Origin: Candidatus Saccharimonadota bacterium | Lineage (GTDB): Bacteria; Patescibacteriota; Saccharimonadia; Saccharimonadales; UBA10212 | Assembly: GCA_025934715.1 (NCBI GenBank) | Contig: JAICWR010000004.1 | Location: 1-36,430 of the forward strand | Length of the DNA: 36,430 nt | Reading direction: 5' to 3' | The notes under the pieces: model-generated | What the model was told of the DNA's origin: nothing | What the model saw: only the letters and a program-made list of their open reading frames with translations | Databases searched by the model: none | Shown: positions 25,561-32,237 of the stretch, piece after piece | Layout: every line of letters begins with the position of its first letter | How positions within the stretch are numbered: the stretch's first letter is position 1 | Translations under genes and position numbers: made by a program

Positions 25561-26277
25561 ATGGCTGATATTGACGCGCCCGTGAAACTGGAGCAAAGGA
25601 CTGTCATCGGCAAGGGCTTAAACCACCTGCGCCGTGATGGCAGTGTACCAGCGGTTATCCATAACCACGGCCAGGATTCTATCCACGTGATGGGTCCGGA
25701 GCGCGAGCTGGCGAAGGTTTACCATACCGCTGGCAAGCACCACCCGCTTAACCTGGAGGTCGGCACCGACAAATTCCTGGCGCTTATAAAAGACGCCTAT
25801 TTTAATCCGGTGAACCGCCGGTTACAGCATGTGGTTTTTCAAGCGATTAAGCAGGACGAGAAAGTCGAAGCTGAAGTTCCGATCCGGCTGGAAGGCGAAA
25901 TTCCGGCGGAGAAAATCGGCCTGATGATCCTGCACCAACTGGACCACGTCGAAGTTGAGGCTTTGCCCCGGAACCTGCCGGACGAGCTGGTGGCCGATGC
26001 CACTAAGCTAGCCGAACTAGGAGACGAGATAACCGTGGCCGACCTTCAAGTGCCAGACGGCGTGACAGTGTTAACCGAAGCAGAACACCCTATAGCCCGG
26101 GCGGTCGAGACTAAAGCCATGATTTCCGAGGAGGAATTGCAGGCTGAAGAAGCGTCGGCCGAGGAAGGCGAAGAAGGCGAGACCGCCGATGGCGCGGCAA
26201 GCGAGCCCGGACAAGCCCAAGACGGCGCGGAAGGCGAAGCTGCTGGCCAACAGGCTTCCGACAAGCCAAGCGAATAA
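25561..26277 (+). CDS. rplY: Ribosomal protein bL25, long CTC/TL5 form
   Basis: Binds 5S rRNA in the large ribosomal subunit. The 238 residues include the N-terminal L25 domain (about 7-95, RRDGSVPAVIHNHGQ, FNPVNRRLQHVVFQAI) and the CTC-type C-terminal beta domain (about 98-190, VEAEVPIRLEGEIPAEKIGLMILHQLDHVEVEALPRNLPDELVAD). The tail of about 45 residues is acidic and disordered (EEASAEEGEEGETADGAASE), as in many CTC proteins. The ATG is preceded by AAGGAG with a long T-rich spacer of 11 nt. It has its own extended -10 promoter. uvrC follows 44 bp later with a separate promoter. Confidence 0.95.
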   Translation: MADIDAPVKLEQRTVIGKGLNHLRRDGSVPAVIHNHGQDSIHVMGPERELAKVYHTAGKHHPLNLEVGTDKFLALIKDAYFNPVNRRLQHVVFQAIKQDEKVEAEVPIRLEGEIPAEKIGLMILHQLDHVEVEALPRNLPDELVADATKLAELGDEITVADLQVPDGVTVLTEAEHPIARAVETKAMISEEELQAEEASAEEGEEGETADGAASEPGQAQDGAEGEAAGQQASDKPSE

Positions 26278-26300
26278 ATACTCAATTTGTTAAGTGTTTT
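26276..26300 (+). terminator. Weak terminator-like hairpin after rplY
   Basis: AAATACT pairs with AGTGTTT (one G-T pair) around a 10-nt loop, and a short T run follows; it overlaps the rplY stop. The arms resemble the palindromes at 19.9 and 35.2 kb. Confidence 0.35.
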
Positions 26301-26308
26301 CGTAGGCC

Positions 26309-26314
26309 TATAAT
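26309..26314 (+). promoter_or_regulatory. -10 box (TATAAT) for uvrC
   Basis: A perfect TATAAT ends 7 nt before the uvrC ATG at 26322, predicting a leaderless transcript. Confidence 0.6.
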
Positions 26315-26321
26315 TTAGCTG

Positions 26322-27827
26322 ATGAATAAGAAGCTGGAAAAGAAGCTTAAAGGTCTGCCGCAGTCACCTGGTGTCTATTTTCATAAGAACGCCAAAGGTG
26401 AAATTATCTACATCGGTAAAGCGGCAAGTTTACGTAGCCGGGTGCGCCAGTATTTTCAAAATAGCCGGGTGCGCGACCCTAAGACAGACTTACTGGTTTC
26501 AGAAATATCGGATATAGAATGGACTGAGCTGGAGAGCGAAGCCGACGCTTTGTTTTTGGAGGCCGAGCTGGTCAAACGCTACTTACCGCCCTACAATATC
26601 CTGCTGCGTGATGATAAATCCCAGCTGTATGTAAGGATCGACTATAAAAGTGATTATCCGACTGTCACGACCGTGCGGCGCCCGCTGGATGATGGCGCCC
26701 GCTATTTTGGCCCATATTTGAACGGTTTTGCCGTCCGTAAGGCTCTGCGTTATTTGCGGCGGGCATTCCCATATGCGGTCAGCCGTCCGGTTAACCAAAA
26801 ACGAGCTAGCTTGCATTATCACCTAGGGCTCGACCCGGGCCTGGAAGATGGGCGTACTACCCTATCTGATTATCGGGCTAACCTGCGTAAACTAATGCAG
26901 TACCTAAAAGGCGAGCGGGTGGCCCTGATGCGTTCGATTGAAAGTGAGATGAAAAAAGCTGCCAAAGCTCAGGATTTTGAGCAAGCCGCAAAGCTGCGCA
27001 ATCAGTTAGGCGCCCTGCGTACCTTGGGACGCCAGACTATCTTTGGCGACCGGGAAATAATCGAGGCCAGCAGCGACCAGGCCCTGGTGGAATTATGTGA
27101 TCTGTTGGGCCTGGCCCGGCCGCCGCGCCGCATAGAGGGGTTTGATATCAGCCATCTACAGGGAACCGATAACGTCGCCAGCATGGTGGTGTTTGTTAAT
27201 GGTTTGCCCGATAAGGCCAACTACCGGAAGTTCAAAATGCGCTTGGCTGGCAACGACGATTTCGGCCATATGGCCGAGACAATCAAGCGGCGGCTTCGCG
27301 ACGAGAATGTTAAAAAATGGGGATTGGGCGACCTGATGCTGATTGACGGCGGAAAAGGGCAGCTGCGGGCGGCGCTTGGCGCCCGGGAGGCCTGCGGTAA
27401 GAAGATTCCGATGATAGGCCTCGCCAAGCGCCGGGAAGAAATCATAGTCGCCAAGGCCGAAATTGTTCCCGAAGAGGTGCCAAAACTGGTCAGCCGCGCT
27501 AAAACCGCTGGCGCCTATGTGGCCGAAACCCCAGATTTCATAAATATAGACCTCCCGTCCGGTTCACATATAGTCAAGCTGCTGCAGCGTATCCGTGACG
27601 AGTCGCACCGTTTTGCCGTCAGCTATCACAGCACCCTCAAGGCCCGCCGGCAAACCGCCAGCGCGCTAGACGAAGTGCCGGGCATAGGGCCGAACACCCG
27701 CAAGAAGCTTATCAGGCACTTTGGGTCGGCCCGGGCTGTCATTAACGCCGACACCGCCCAGCTGCAGAGCCTTTTGGGAAATAGGCGTGGCAGGCAGATC
27801 GCTAAATATTTAACCGCCTTACGCTAA
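26322..27827 (+). CDS. uvrC: Excinuclease ABC subunit C (UvrC), short form
   Basis: Makes both incisions in nucleotide excision repair. Domains in order: GIY-YIG nuclease (about 12-95, SPGVYFHKNAKGEIIYIGKA), UVR motif (about 200-235, EMKKAAKAQDFEQAAKLRNQL), RNase H-like nuclease (IEGFDISHLQG from 271, DLMLIDGGKGQL, RDESHRFAVSYH) and a C-terminal helix-hairpin-helix pair (DEVPGIGPNTRKKLI). At 501 residues it is about 100 shorter than usual. The missing part lies between the UVR motif and FDISH, about 35-40 residues here against about 130 in E. coli. The four iron-sulfur cysteines expected around residues 150-178 are absent (FPYAVSRP, RASLHYHLGLDPGLEDG). All nuclease residues I can place are present. 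Confidence 0.96.
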   Translation: MNKKLEKKLKGLPQSPGVYFHKNAKGEIIYIGKAASLRSRVRQYFQNSRVRDPKTDLLVSEISDIEWTELESEADALFLEAELVKRYLPPYNILLRDDKSQLYVRIDYKSDYPTVTTVRRPLDDGARYFGPYLNGFAVRKALRYLRRAFPYAVSRPVNQKRASLHYHLGLDPGLEDGRTTLSDYRANLRKLMQYLKGERVALMRSIESEMKKAAKAQDFEQAAKLRNQLGALRTLGRQTIFGDREIIEASSDQALVELCDLLGLARPPRRIEGFDISHLQGTDNVASMVVFVNGLPDKANYRKFKMRLAGNDDFGHMAETIKRRLRDENVKKWGLGDLMLIDGGKGQLRAALGAREACGKKIPMIGLAKRREEIIVAKAEIVPEEVPKLVSRAKTAGAYVAETPDFINIDLPSGSHIVKLLQRIRDESHRFAVSYHSTLKARRQTASALDEVPGIGPNTRKKLIRHFGSARAVINADTAQLQSLLGNRRGRQIAKYLTALR

Positions 27828-27830
27828 AAT

Positions 27831-27839
27831 TGGTACAAT
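27831..27839 (+). promoter_or_regulatory. Extended -10 promoter (TGGTACAAT) for the 27848 gene
   Basis: TG-n-TACAAT ends 8 nt before the ATG at 27848 and 5 nt before the GTG at 27845. It overlaps the 3' edge of uvrC by less than 10 bp. Confidence 0.55.
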
Positions 27840-27847
27840 AGACAGTG

Positions 27848-28216
27848 ATGGCTAGGCGTTTGTTGACCAGATTACTGGTACGCTGGGCGGTGTCAGCTCT
27901 GGGACTTTGGATAGCTTCGGCCATCTTAGGGTCCAGCCATTTGGACATTGGCAACGGCTGGAAAACGGTCATCATCGCCGGCCTATTCTTAGCGTTGGTT
28001 AACATGGCCATCAAGCCCTTGCTGGTTATCCTCTCCATCCCGGCCATCATCCTGAGCCTCGGTTTGTTCATGCTGGTGGTCAACGGCTTCTTAATACTGC
28101 TCGTACATTGGATTTATAACCCGCTTTACGTCAAAAACATAGGTTGGGCTATCCTGGCGGGCATCATAATCGGCCTGGTTAATTTTTTGGTGACTAAAAT
28201 TTTGGAGGACATATAA
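27848..28216 (+). CDS. PF04020-type (phage holin family 4) membrane protein
   Basis: A 122-residue integral membrane protein with four hydrophobic helices (about 10-28, 38-56, 58-83, 93-113). The pattern ALVNMAIKPLLVILSIPAIILSLGLFMLVVNGFLILLV is the hallmark of the PF04020 family (YvlD-type, called holin family 4 by similarity only). Function is not established. The track starts at GTG 27845; I prefer the ATG at 27848 next to it because of the spacing from the extended -10 box. Its stop is 1 bp before the secG TTG start, so the two are translationally coupled, and the secG Shine-Dalgarno GGAGGAC lies inside this gene. Confidence 0.85.
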   Translation: MARRLLTRLLVRWAVSALGLWIASAILGSSHLDIGNGWKTVIIAGLFLALVNMAIKPLLVILSIPAIILSLGLFMLVVNGFLILLVHWIYNPLYVKNIGWAILAGIIIGLVNFLVTKILEDI

Positions 28217-28217
28217 A

Positions 28218-28433
28218 TTGAACATTTGGAACTATATCACCCTGGTAAGCGTCGTCCTATTAGTGATTCTCATATTAGTGCAGACCAGAGGCGCCAGTTT
28301 GGGTGCTGGCCTTGGCGGCGGCGGCGAAGTTAACACCGTCCGGCGCGGCTCTGATAAGACCCTGCACCAGTTGACCATCATTTTGGTTTTCATTTTCGCG
28401 GCCAGCATCATAATGGACATAGTGGCTAAATAA
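28218..28433 (+). CDS. secG: Preprotein translocase subunit SecG
   Basis: Small auxiliary subunit of the SecYEG channel. The 71 residues form two transmembrane helices (about 5-22 and 50-68) joined by the conserved loop LVQTRGASLGAGLGGGGEVNTVRRGSDKTLHQLT, which matches the SecG signature. The start codon is TTG at 28218 with a strong Shine-Dalgarno GGAGGAC 7 nt upstream, inside the previous gene. The substrate-binding protein gene follows after 22 bp that are very GC-rich. SecG fits the heavy secretion load implied by the many exported proteins in the window. Confidence 0.93.
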   Translation: MNIWNYITLVSVVLLVILILVQTRGASLGAGLGGGGEVNTVRRGSDKTLHQLTIILVFIFAASIIMDIVAK

Positions 28434-28455
28434 GGGCGGCGCCGGCTCCGCAGCT

Positions 28456-30249
28456 ATGGCAAGAATAGACGATGAGACGAAGCGGCGCCTGGCCCGTAAG
28501 ATGCGGCGCCGGCGCCGCAGCGCGGTTCAGCTCAGCCAGCAAGCGGATGAGCAAATAGAACGGTTGCTAATCAAACGCTTTGGCCGCCTAGCTTCGGTTA
28601 GGCGTTTCGTGGTGCTTTGGATCACTCTGCTTTTAGTGCTTATTCTGGCTGGCGTTCACCAGCTGCTCGGCCTGTCAAATTATTACCAGGATCTCCGGCC
28701 GGTGCCCGGCGGCCTATACACCGAGGGGGTCATAGGTAATTTCACTGACGCTAACCCGCTTTATGCCACGGGCGCGGCCGACACAGCGGTCAGCAGGCTG
28801 GTGTTTTCCGGACTATTTAAATACGATAACCATAATCGGCTTGTCGGAGATCTTGCCCAAGACTACAGCCTCATCGGTCCCCAGCAAACTCGTTACATCG
28901 TGCATCTTAGGCATGGCCTTAAGTGGCAAGACGGCAAGCCTCTGACAGCTAATGACGTCGTCTTCACTTACCAAACCATTCAGAATATCGAAGCGGAGTC
29001 GCCTCTGTACTCCAGCTGGAGCGGCATTAAGGTGACAGAACAAGACCCATACACTGTAGTTTTTGACTTGCCCAATTCACTCAGCGCTTTCCCGTACTCT
29101 TTGACTAACGGGATAATTCCGGCGCACCTGCTTAGTGATATCCAGCCGGCCGACCTGCGTAGCGCGCCGTTTAACACCCAACCGGTCGGTAGCGGACCAT
29201 TTGAATGGAAATTCATAGACGTCACTGGGGGTACCAGTACCGACCGTCAACAGCGAATCAGCCTGGCCGCCTTTAAGAATTATGCCGGTGGCCAGCCAAG
29301 GTTGGATGGTTTCAACCTAATCACTTATTCCGACGAACAGCATATGCTCTCGGCCTTTAGCTCTAAACAAATAGGCGCCATGAGCGGCCTTGACGACTTG
29401 CCCGACTCGCTTAAAAACGACAAGAGCGTCCAAACCTATGTGACGCCGCTCACCACCGCCGTGATGGTTTTTTTCAAAAACTCCGAACCGCCATTTAACG
29501 ACTTATCGGTCAGGCGAGCCCTGGTTCTAGCAGTGGACCGCAGTCAGCTTGACGGCCTGTTCGACAGGCCGGTGCAGCTGGTCGACAGCCCGCTGCTAAA
29601 GGACCAGCTCGGTTACAATCCAACGCTGACCGAACCGGCGTTTAATTTGACAGCAGCTAAACAAGTGCTGGCAGCCGACGGCTGGACGCCCGGCAATAAT
29701 GGCATGATGGTCAAAAAAGGCCAGCCGCTGACTTTCACTTTGACGGCACCGGACACCCCGGACTATACAAAGACGGCCCAGTTCCTGCAGGCGGAATGGC
29801 AGCAGCTAGGGGTCAAACTCCAAGTTAATTATTACGATAACGAAGACCTTCAAACTTCCGTGGTGGCCGACCACAGCTATCAGGCTCTGCTCGACGGCAT
29901 AAGTATCGGCGTTGATCCAGATGTGTATGCTTTTTGGGACAGTTCCCAGGCCTCAATAACTTCGGCTGGCCATCTGAACCTGAGCGAGTATAAATCAACT
30001 ATCGCCGACAGGGCCGTCGAGGCCGCCCGGACTCGCTCGGACGCCAAAGTCAGGTCAGTCAAATACACCCAGTTCCTGACCCAATGGCGAAATGACCTGC
30101 CAGCCCTGCCCCTATATCAGCCAAACTACCTATATATAACCCGTGGCCAGGTTTTCAACTATCAGCGGACAGCCGATAACTCCGCGGCCGACCGGTTTGA
30201 TAATGTGAACAATTGGATGGTCCGTCAAAAGCGGGTGACCGTGCAATAG
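28456..30249 (+). CDS. Family 5 ABC-type substrate-binding protein, membrane-tethered
   Basis: OppA/DppA-like peptide-binding protein of 597 residues. The N-terminus is a 50-residue cytoplasmic segment rich in Arg (RRLARKMRRRRRS), then a transmembrane anchor (about 50-70, RFVVLWITLLLVLILAGV). The SBP_bac_5 fold follows, with YTEGVIGNFTDANPLYA, LAQDYSLI, YIVHLRHGLKWQDGKPLTANDVVFTYQTI and VGSGPFEWK. Most family members are lipoproteins or have cleavable signals; here there is no lipobox and the anchor is uncleaved. No permease or ATPase genes are in the window. A GC-rich sequence that occurs twice, just before the start codon and within the Arg-rich coding segment, is noted in the findings. A bidirectional terminator ends the gene. 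Confidence 0.9.
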   Translation: MARIDDETKRRLARKMRRRRRSAVQLSQQADEQIERLLIKRFGRLASVRRFVVLWITLLLVLILAGVHQLLGLSNYYQDLRPVPGGLYTEGVIGNFTDANPLYATGAADTAVSRLVFSGLFKYDNHNRLVGDLAQDYSLIGPQQTRYIVHLRHGLKWQDGKPLTANDVVFTYQTIQNIEAESPLYSSWSGIKVTEQDPYTVVFDLPNSLSAFPYSLTNGIIPAHLLSDIQPADLRSAPFNTQPVGSGPFEWKFIDVTGGTSTDRQQRISLAAFKNYAGGQPRLDGFNLITYSDEQHMLSAFSSKQIGAMSGLDDLPDSLKNDKSVQTYVTPLTTAVMVFFKNSEPPFNDLSVRRALVLAVDRSQLDGLFDRPVQLVDSPLLKDQLGYNPTLTEPAFNLTAAKQVLAADGWTPGNNGMMVKKGQPLTFTLTAPDTPDYTKTAQFLQAEWQQLGVKLQVNYYDNEDLQTSVVADHSYQALLDGISIGVDPDVYAFWDSSQASITSAGHLNLSEYKSTIADRAVEAARTRSDAKVRSVKYTQFLTQWRNDLPALPLYQPNYLYITRGQVFNYQRTADNSAADRFDNVNNWMVRQKRVTVQ

Positions 30250-30259
30250 TCTGCGAATA

Positions 30260-30286
30260 AAAAACTCCCTTTCAGGGGAGTTTTTT
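30260..30286. terminator. Bidirectional terminator between the SBP gene and the tRNA pair
   Basis: AAAAACTCCC/GGGGAGTTTTTT forms a hairpin with a short loop and has A/T runs on both sides. It can stop the plus-strand SBP gene and the minus-strand tRNA-Leu/tRNA-Cys transcript. Confidence 0.85.
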
Positions 30287-30370
30287 GGTGGGAAGAGAGG
30301 GACTCGAACCCTCAAGCCTTGTGGCAACGGATTTTAAGTCCGCAGCGTATACCAGTTCCGCCATCTTCCC
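30286..30370 (-). tRNA. tRNA-Leu (anticodon UAA)
   Basis: Acceptor GGGAAGA pairs with TCTTCCC, discriminator A, CCA encoded. The anticodon loop CTTAAAA gives UAA. A long class II variable arm (TTGCCACAAGGCTT) and a standard T-loop (TTCGAGT) and D-loop with GG are present. It is 85 nt including CCA and lies 4 bp downstream of tRNA-Cys on the same strand, so the two form one transcript. Confidence 0.95.
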
Positions 30371-30374
30371 GGGC

Positions 30375-30448
30375 TGGAGGCGCGTACGGGATTCGCACCC
30401 GTGTGAAAGGTTTTGCAGACCTACGCCTAACTCCTCGGCCAACGCGCC
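30375..30448 (-). tRNA. tRNA-Cys (anticodon GCA)
   Basis: Acceptor GGCGCGT/ACGCGCC, discriminator U (a Cys identity base), CCA encoded, anticodon GCA in CTGCAAA. It is 74 nt. The T-loop reads TGCGAAT, so position 55 is G instead of U, and the D-loop (GAGGAGTTA) appears to have A at position 18. These are the two bases that normally pair in the elbow. A TATAAT on the minus strand at 30487-30492 is a likely promoter for both tRNAs. Confidence 0.93.
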
Positions 30449-30486
30449 TCGATTGGCAAAACTGGAAAAATCGGAAGGTCAGTACA

Positions 30487-30492
30487 ATTATA
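30487..30492 (-). promoter_or_regulatory. -10 box (TATAAT) for the tRNA-Cys/tRNA-Leu unit
   Basis: A perfect TATAAT on the minus strand lies 38 nt before the tRNA-Cys 5' end. The rest of 30449-30585 holds a possible plus-strand extended -10 TGCTAAAAT at 30514-30522 for the small gene at 30586. Confidence 0.5.
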
Positions 30493-30585
30493 CTAAATTC
30501 ACCTCTTATATATTGCTAAAATCGGTCAAAAACGGTATTGTTTAATCACTAAGCAAAATAAAGAGGTGGGTAGAAGGGGTAGCCA

Positions 30586-30726
30586 ATGAGCTGGGATTGG
30601 AGCTCACCTATTGCACTGGGCATTTTTTTGCTGATGTGCGGCGGCACCGTGGTCTTAATTGGCCTCGGCGCGTCACTTGCTGCCAGCAGCGCCCGCTGGA
30701 CCAGCGGTTCAAACCGACGCCGCTAA
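30586..30726 (+). CDS. Small single-pass membrane protein (46 aa), below the ORF-track cut-off
   Basis: The ORF MSWDWSSPIALGIFLLMCGG... encodes 46 residues with one transmembrane helix (about 8-32, alternating Leu/Ile/Val/Gly/Ala) and a basic end (SGSNRRR). A Shine-Dalgarno GAAGGGG stands about 6 nt before the ATG. The gene is followed by a clear hairpin terminator. It fills the gap between the tRNA pair and the COG4315 gene. No family is recognised; the inside-positive C-terminus suggests an N-out topology. Confidence 0.6.
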   Translation: MSWDWSSPIALGIFLLMCGGTVVLIGLGASLAASSARWTSGSNRRR

Positions 30727-30790
30727 TTTAACAGCACCAACAAAGTCGCTAATACTTTCTAAAATAAAAATCCGAATAAAAACTTCACAT

Positions 30791-30818
30791 AAAATTCCCA
30801 TCATATGATGGGAATTTT
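30791..30818. terminator. Bidirectional terminator, 28-bp perfect palindrome
   Basis: AAAATTCCCATCAT is followed by its exact reverse complement. It lies between the plus-strand small gene and the 3' end of the minus-strand COG4315 gene and can terminate both. Confidence 0.8.
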
Positions 30819-30839
30819 AGTTCTTAAACGCTACTTGCT

Positions 30840-31382
30840 CTAGTAAGGGTAACCCGAACCGCTGGAAGAAGCCGGCTGGGTGGAACTGGAGCTAGGCTGG
30901 GAGGCCGCGGCCGAAGAGGGCATGGCCACAGAGAAATTCTGAACTCCGTTGCCAGTGACTTGGGTGCCGCTATCGCCAGTGAAGAAGTAAAGCGGATGTC
31001 CGTTGTAAACGTACTGGACCTGTCCGTTATCAGACCGGGTGAGGGTCGTGATTCCCGACGGCAGGCTTGCAGTGGAAGCTTTAGCCGTGTAGGCGGGCCA
31101 GTTCGAGAGGCACGAGCCGGTGCAGTTACTCTTATTTGTGCTGTCGCCGTTGAAGAAGTACAAAGGCTTGCCGCTAGGGTCGGTCAGGATCTTTCCCAGC
31201 TGGGGATCGGTTTTAGTTAGTACAATCGAATTGTTAGTGGCCGGTGTGTTAGCGGTTTGGGAAGTTGTCCCGGGCGAATTGTTCGTGGAAGGGCTGGAGG
31301 ACTTATGGAAAACGGCGAATAAAATCGCGGCGATCACCACCACGACGATTACGCCTATCACTCCCTTGATACTTCTACTCAT
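30840..31382 (-). CDS. COG4315-type secreted/anchored protein with two LYFF repeats
   Basis: A 180-residue protein with an N-terminal transmembrane anchor (about 7-25, GVIGVIVVVVIAAILFAVF), a Ser/Thr/Asn/Pro-rich linker and two copies of the PF03640 (Lipoprotein_15) repeat: ILTDPSGKPLYFFNGDSTNKSNCTGSCLSNWP and VYNGHPLYFFTGDSGTQVTGNGVQNFSVA. The first has the usual CxGxC pair before Trp-Pro. Its C-terminus is Ser/Gly-rich. Members are exported proteins of unknown function. A Shine-Dalgarno (AGGAGATAGG) precedes the start. It converges on the 46-aa gene through a palindromic terminator. Confidence 0.85.
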   Translation of the reverse strand: MSRSIKGVIGVIVVVVIAAILFAVFHKSSSPSTNNSPGTTSQTANTPATNNSIVLTKTDPQLGKILTDPSGKPLYFFNGDSTNKSNCTGSCLSNWPAYTAKASTASLPSGITTLTRSDNGQVQYVYNGHPLYFFTGDSGTQVTGNGVQNFSVAMPSSAAASQPSSSSTQPASSSGSGYPY

Positions 31383-31441
31383 TCCTATCTCCTAATTAGT
31401 TTATTGCACTAAATAATATTTTACTGAAAAAAACCTGAAAA

Positions 31442-32044
31442 TCAGTCAAACGAACCAGTCTTAACCTCGCCAGCCCTTTCGTAGTTAGCCAAAATAATTC
31501 CGCTGTGCAACGCTTTAGAATCCTGTAGCTTATAAGCGGCTGGGATTGTCCCAGTACCGAATAAGCGTTTTCCGTCCCCAAGTGTAATCGGGTAAATTCT
31601 TAATCGCAGCTCATCAATCAAGTCGTTTTTTAGCAGCGTCTGTATGAGCACACTACTGCCCCACACATGGAACACCGGGCCATCTTCTTTTTTTAAAGCC
31701 TTTAGCTTGGCTACTACATCACCGCTGATAAGCACTGACTCTTTCCAGCTAAGGCCCGGGTCTTTACTGGCCACAACGTATTTTGTGCATCTATTAAACG
31801 GGTCGCCCACCATGCCTTTTTGCTTGGGCCAATAAGTTTTCCAAAGATCATAAGTTTTTCTGCCCAACAGCAAGTCAAAAGGCACGCTTAGTTCTTTTTG
31901 AAGAATTGGCTCCATAGCTTTATCGGAAAACGGCGCGGTCCAGCCGCCATATTTAAAACCTTCCGCCTCATCTTCCTTTGATCCACCCGGAGCCTGCATG
32001 ACACCGTCCAGGGTAAGCATCATAAAAACAACTATCTTCCTCAT
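31442..32044 (-). CDS. RibD C-terminal/dihydrofolate reductase-like protein
   Basis: A YyaP/YwjB-type reductase-fold protein of about 200 residues. The family landmarks are KIVVFMMLTLDGVMQAPGG at the N-terminus, LLLGRKTYDLWKTYWP (cofactor-binding block), VVASKDPGLSWKES, HVWGSSVLIQTLLKNDLIDELRLRIYPITLGDGKRLF near the C-terminus. Substrate unknown; NADPH-dependent reduction is expected from the fold. The track starts at 32050, but a minus-strand TGCTAAGAT box ends exactly before that ATG, while Met3 (32044) lies 6 nt beyond it, the spacing for a leaderless start. The family also usually begins at this methionine. Divergent from tRNA-Gly. Confidence 0.88.
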   Translation of the reverse strand: MRKIVVFMMLTLDGVMQAPGGSKEDEAEGFKYGGWTAPFSDKAMEPILQKELSVPFDLLLGRKTYDLWKTYWPKQKGMVGDPFNRCTKYVVASKDPGLSWKESVLISGDVVAKLKALKKEDGPVFHVWGSSVLIQTLLKNDLIDELRLRIYPITLGDGKRLFGTGTIPAAYKLQDSKALHSGIILANYERAGEVKTGSFD

Positions 32045-32111
32045 ACCCATATCTTAGCAAAAAACACTAAGTTTCGTCAGACCTGTGACACTTTAATTTA
32101 CCTAGTATTTT

Positions 32112-32120
32112 TGATAGAAT
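32112..32120 (+). promoter_or_regulatory. Extended -10 promoter (TGATAGAAT) for tRNA-Gly
   Basis: TG-n-TAGAAT lies 12 nt before the tRNA 5' end. No convincing -35 box is spaced correctly. Confidence 0.45.
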
Positions 32121-32132
32121 TTACCCTGTTAT

Positions 32133-32209
32133 GCGGGTGTAGCTCAGTTGTTTAGAGCGCTTCCTTGCCAAGGAAGAGGCCGTGAGTTAGAGTCTCATCA
32201 CCCGCACCA
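32133..32209 (+). tRNA. tRNA-Gly (anticodon GCC)
   Basis: Acceptor GCGGGTG/CACCCGC, discriminator A, CCA encoded, anticodon loop TTGCCAA. It is 77 nt. The D-loop AGTTGTTTA has U at position 19 (32151) instead of G, and the T-loop TTAGAGT has A at position 56 (32189) instead of C. The usual G19-C56 elbow pair is therefore U19-A56. Its last 18 bases are repeated exactly at 32553-32570, after the GIY-YIG cassette. Confidence 0.95.
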
Positions 32210-32210
32210 T

Positions 32211-32227
32211 CCTTCGACAGGCTCAGG
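32211..32227. repeat. REP-like sequence, left edge of the cassette
   Basis: CCTTCGACAGGCTCAGG, a sequence type I know as a dispersed palindromic repeat in many bacterial genomes. The 15 bases CCATCCTTCGACAGG (32207-32221) are the exact reverse complement of 32507-32521. Confidence 0.7.
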
Positions 32228-32237
32228 ATTGGTGACT

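Noticed and set aside
30285-30545. Plus-strand ORFs over the tRNA pair (MVGREGLEPSS type)
   Set aside because: Well-known type of spurious translation of antisense tRNA genes; tRNA-Leu and tRNA-Cys fold correctly on the minus strand.
32148-32237. N-terminal extension of the GIY-YIG ORF
   Set aside because: Begins inside tRNA-Gly and translates the REP sequence as PSTGSG; the family start is at 32238.
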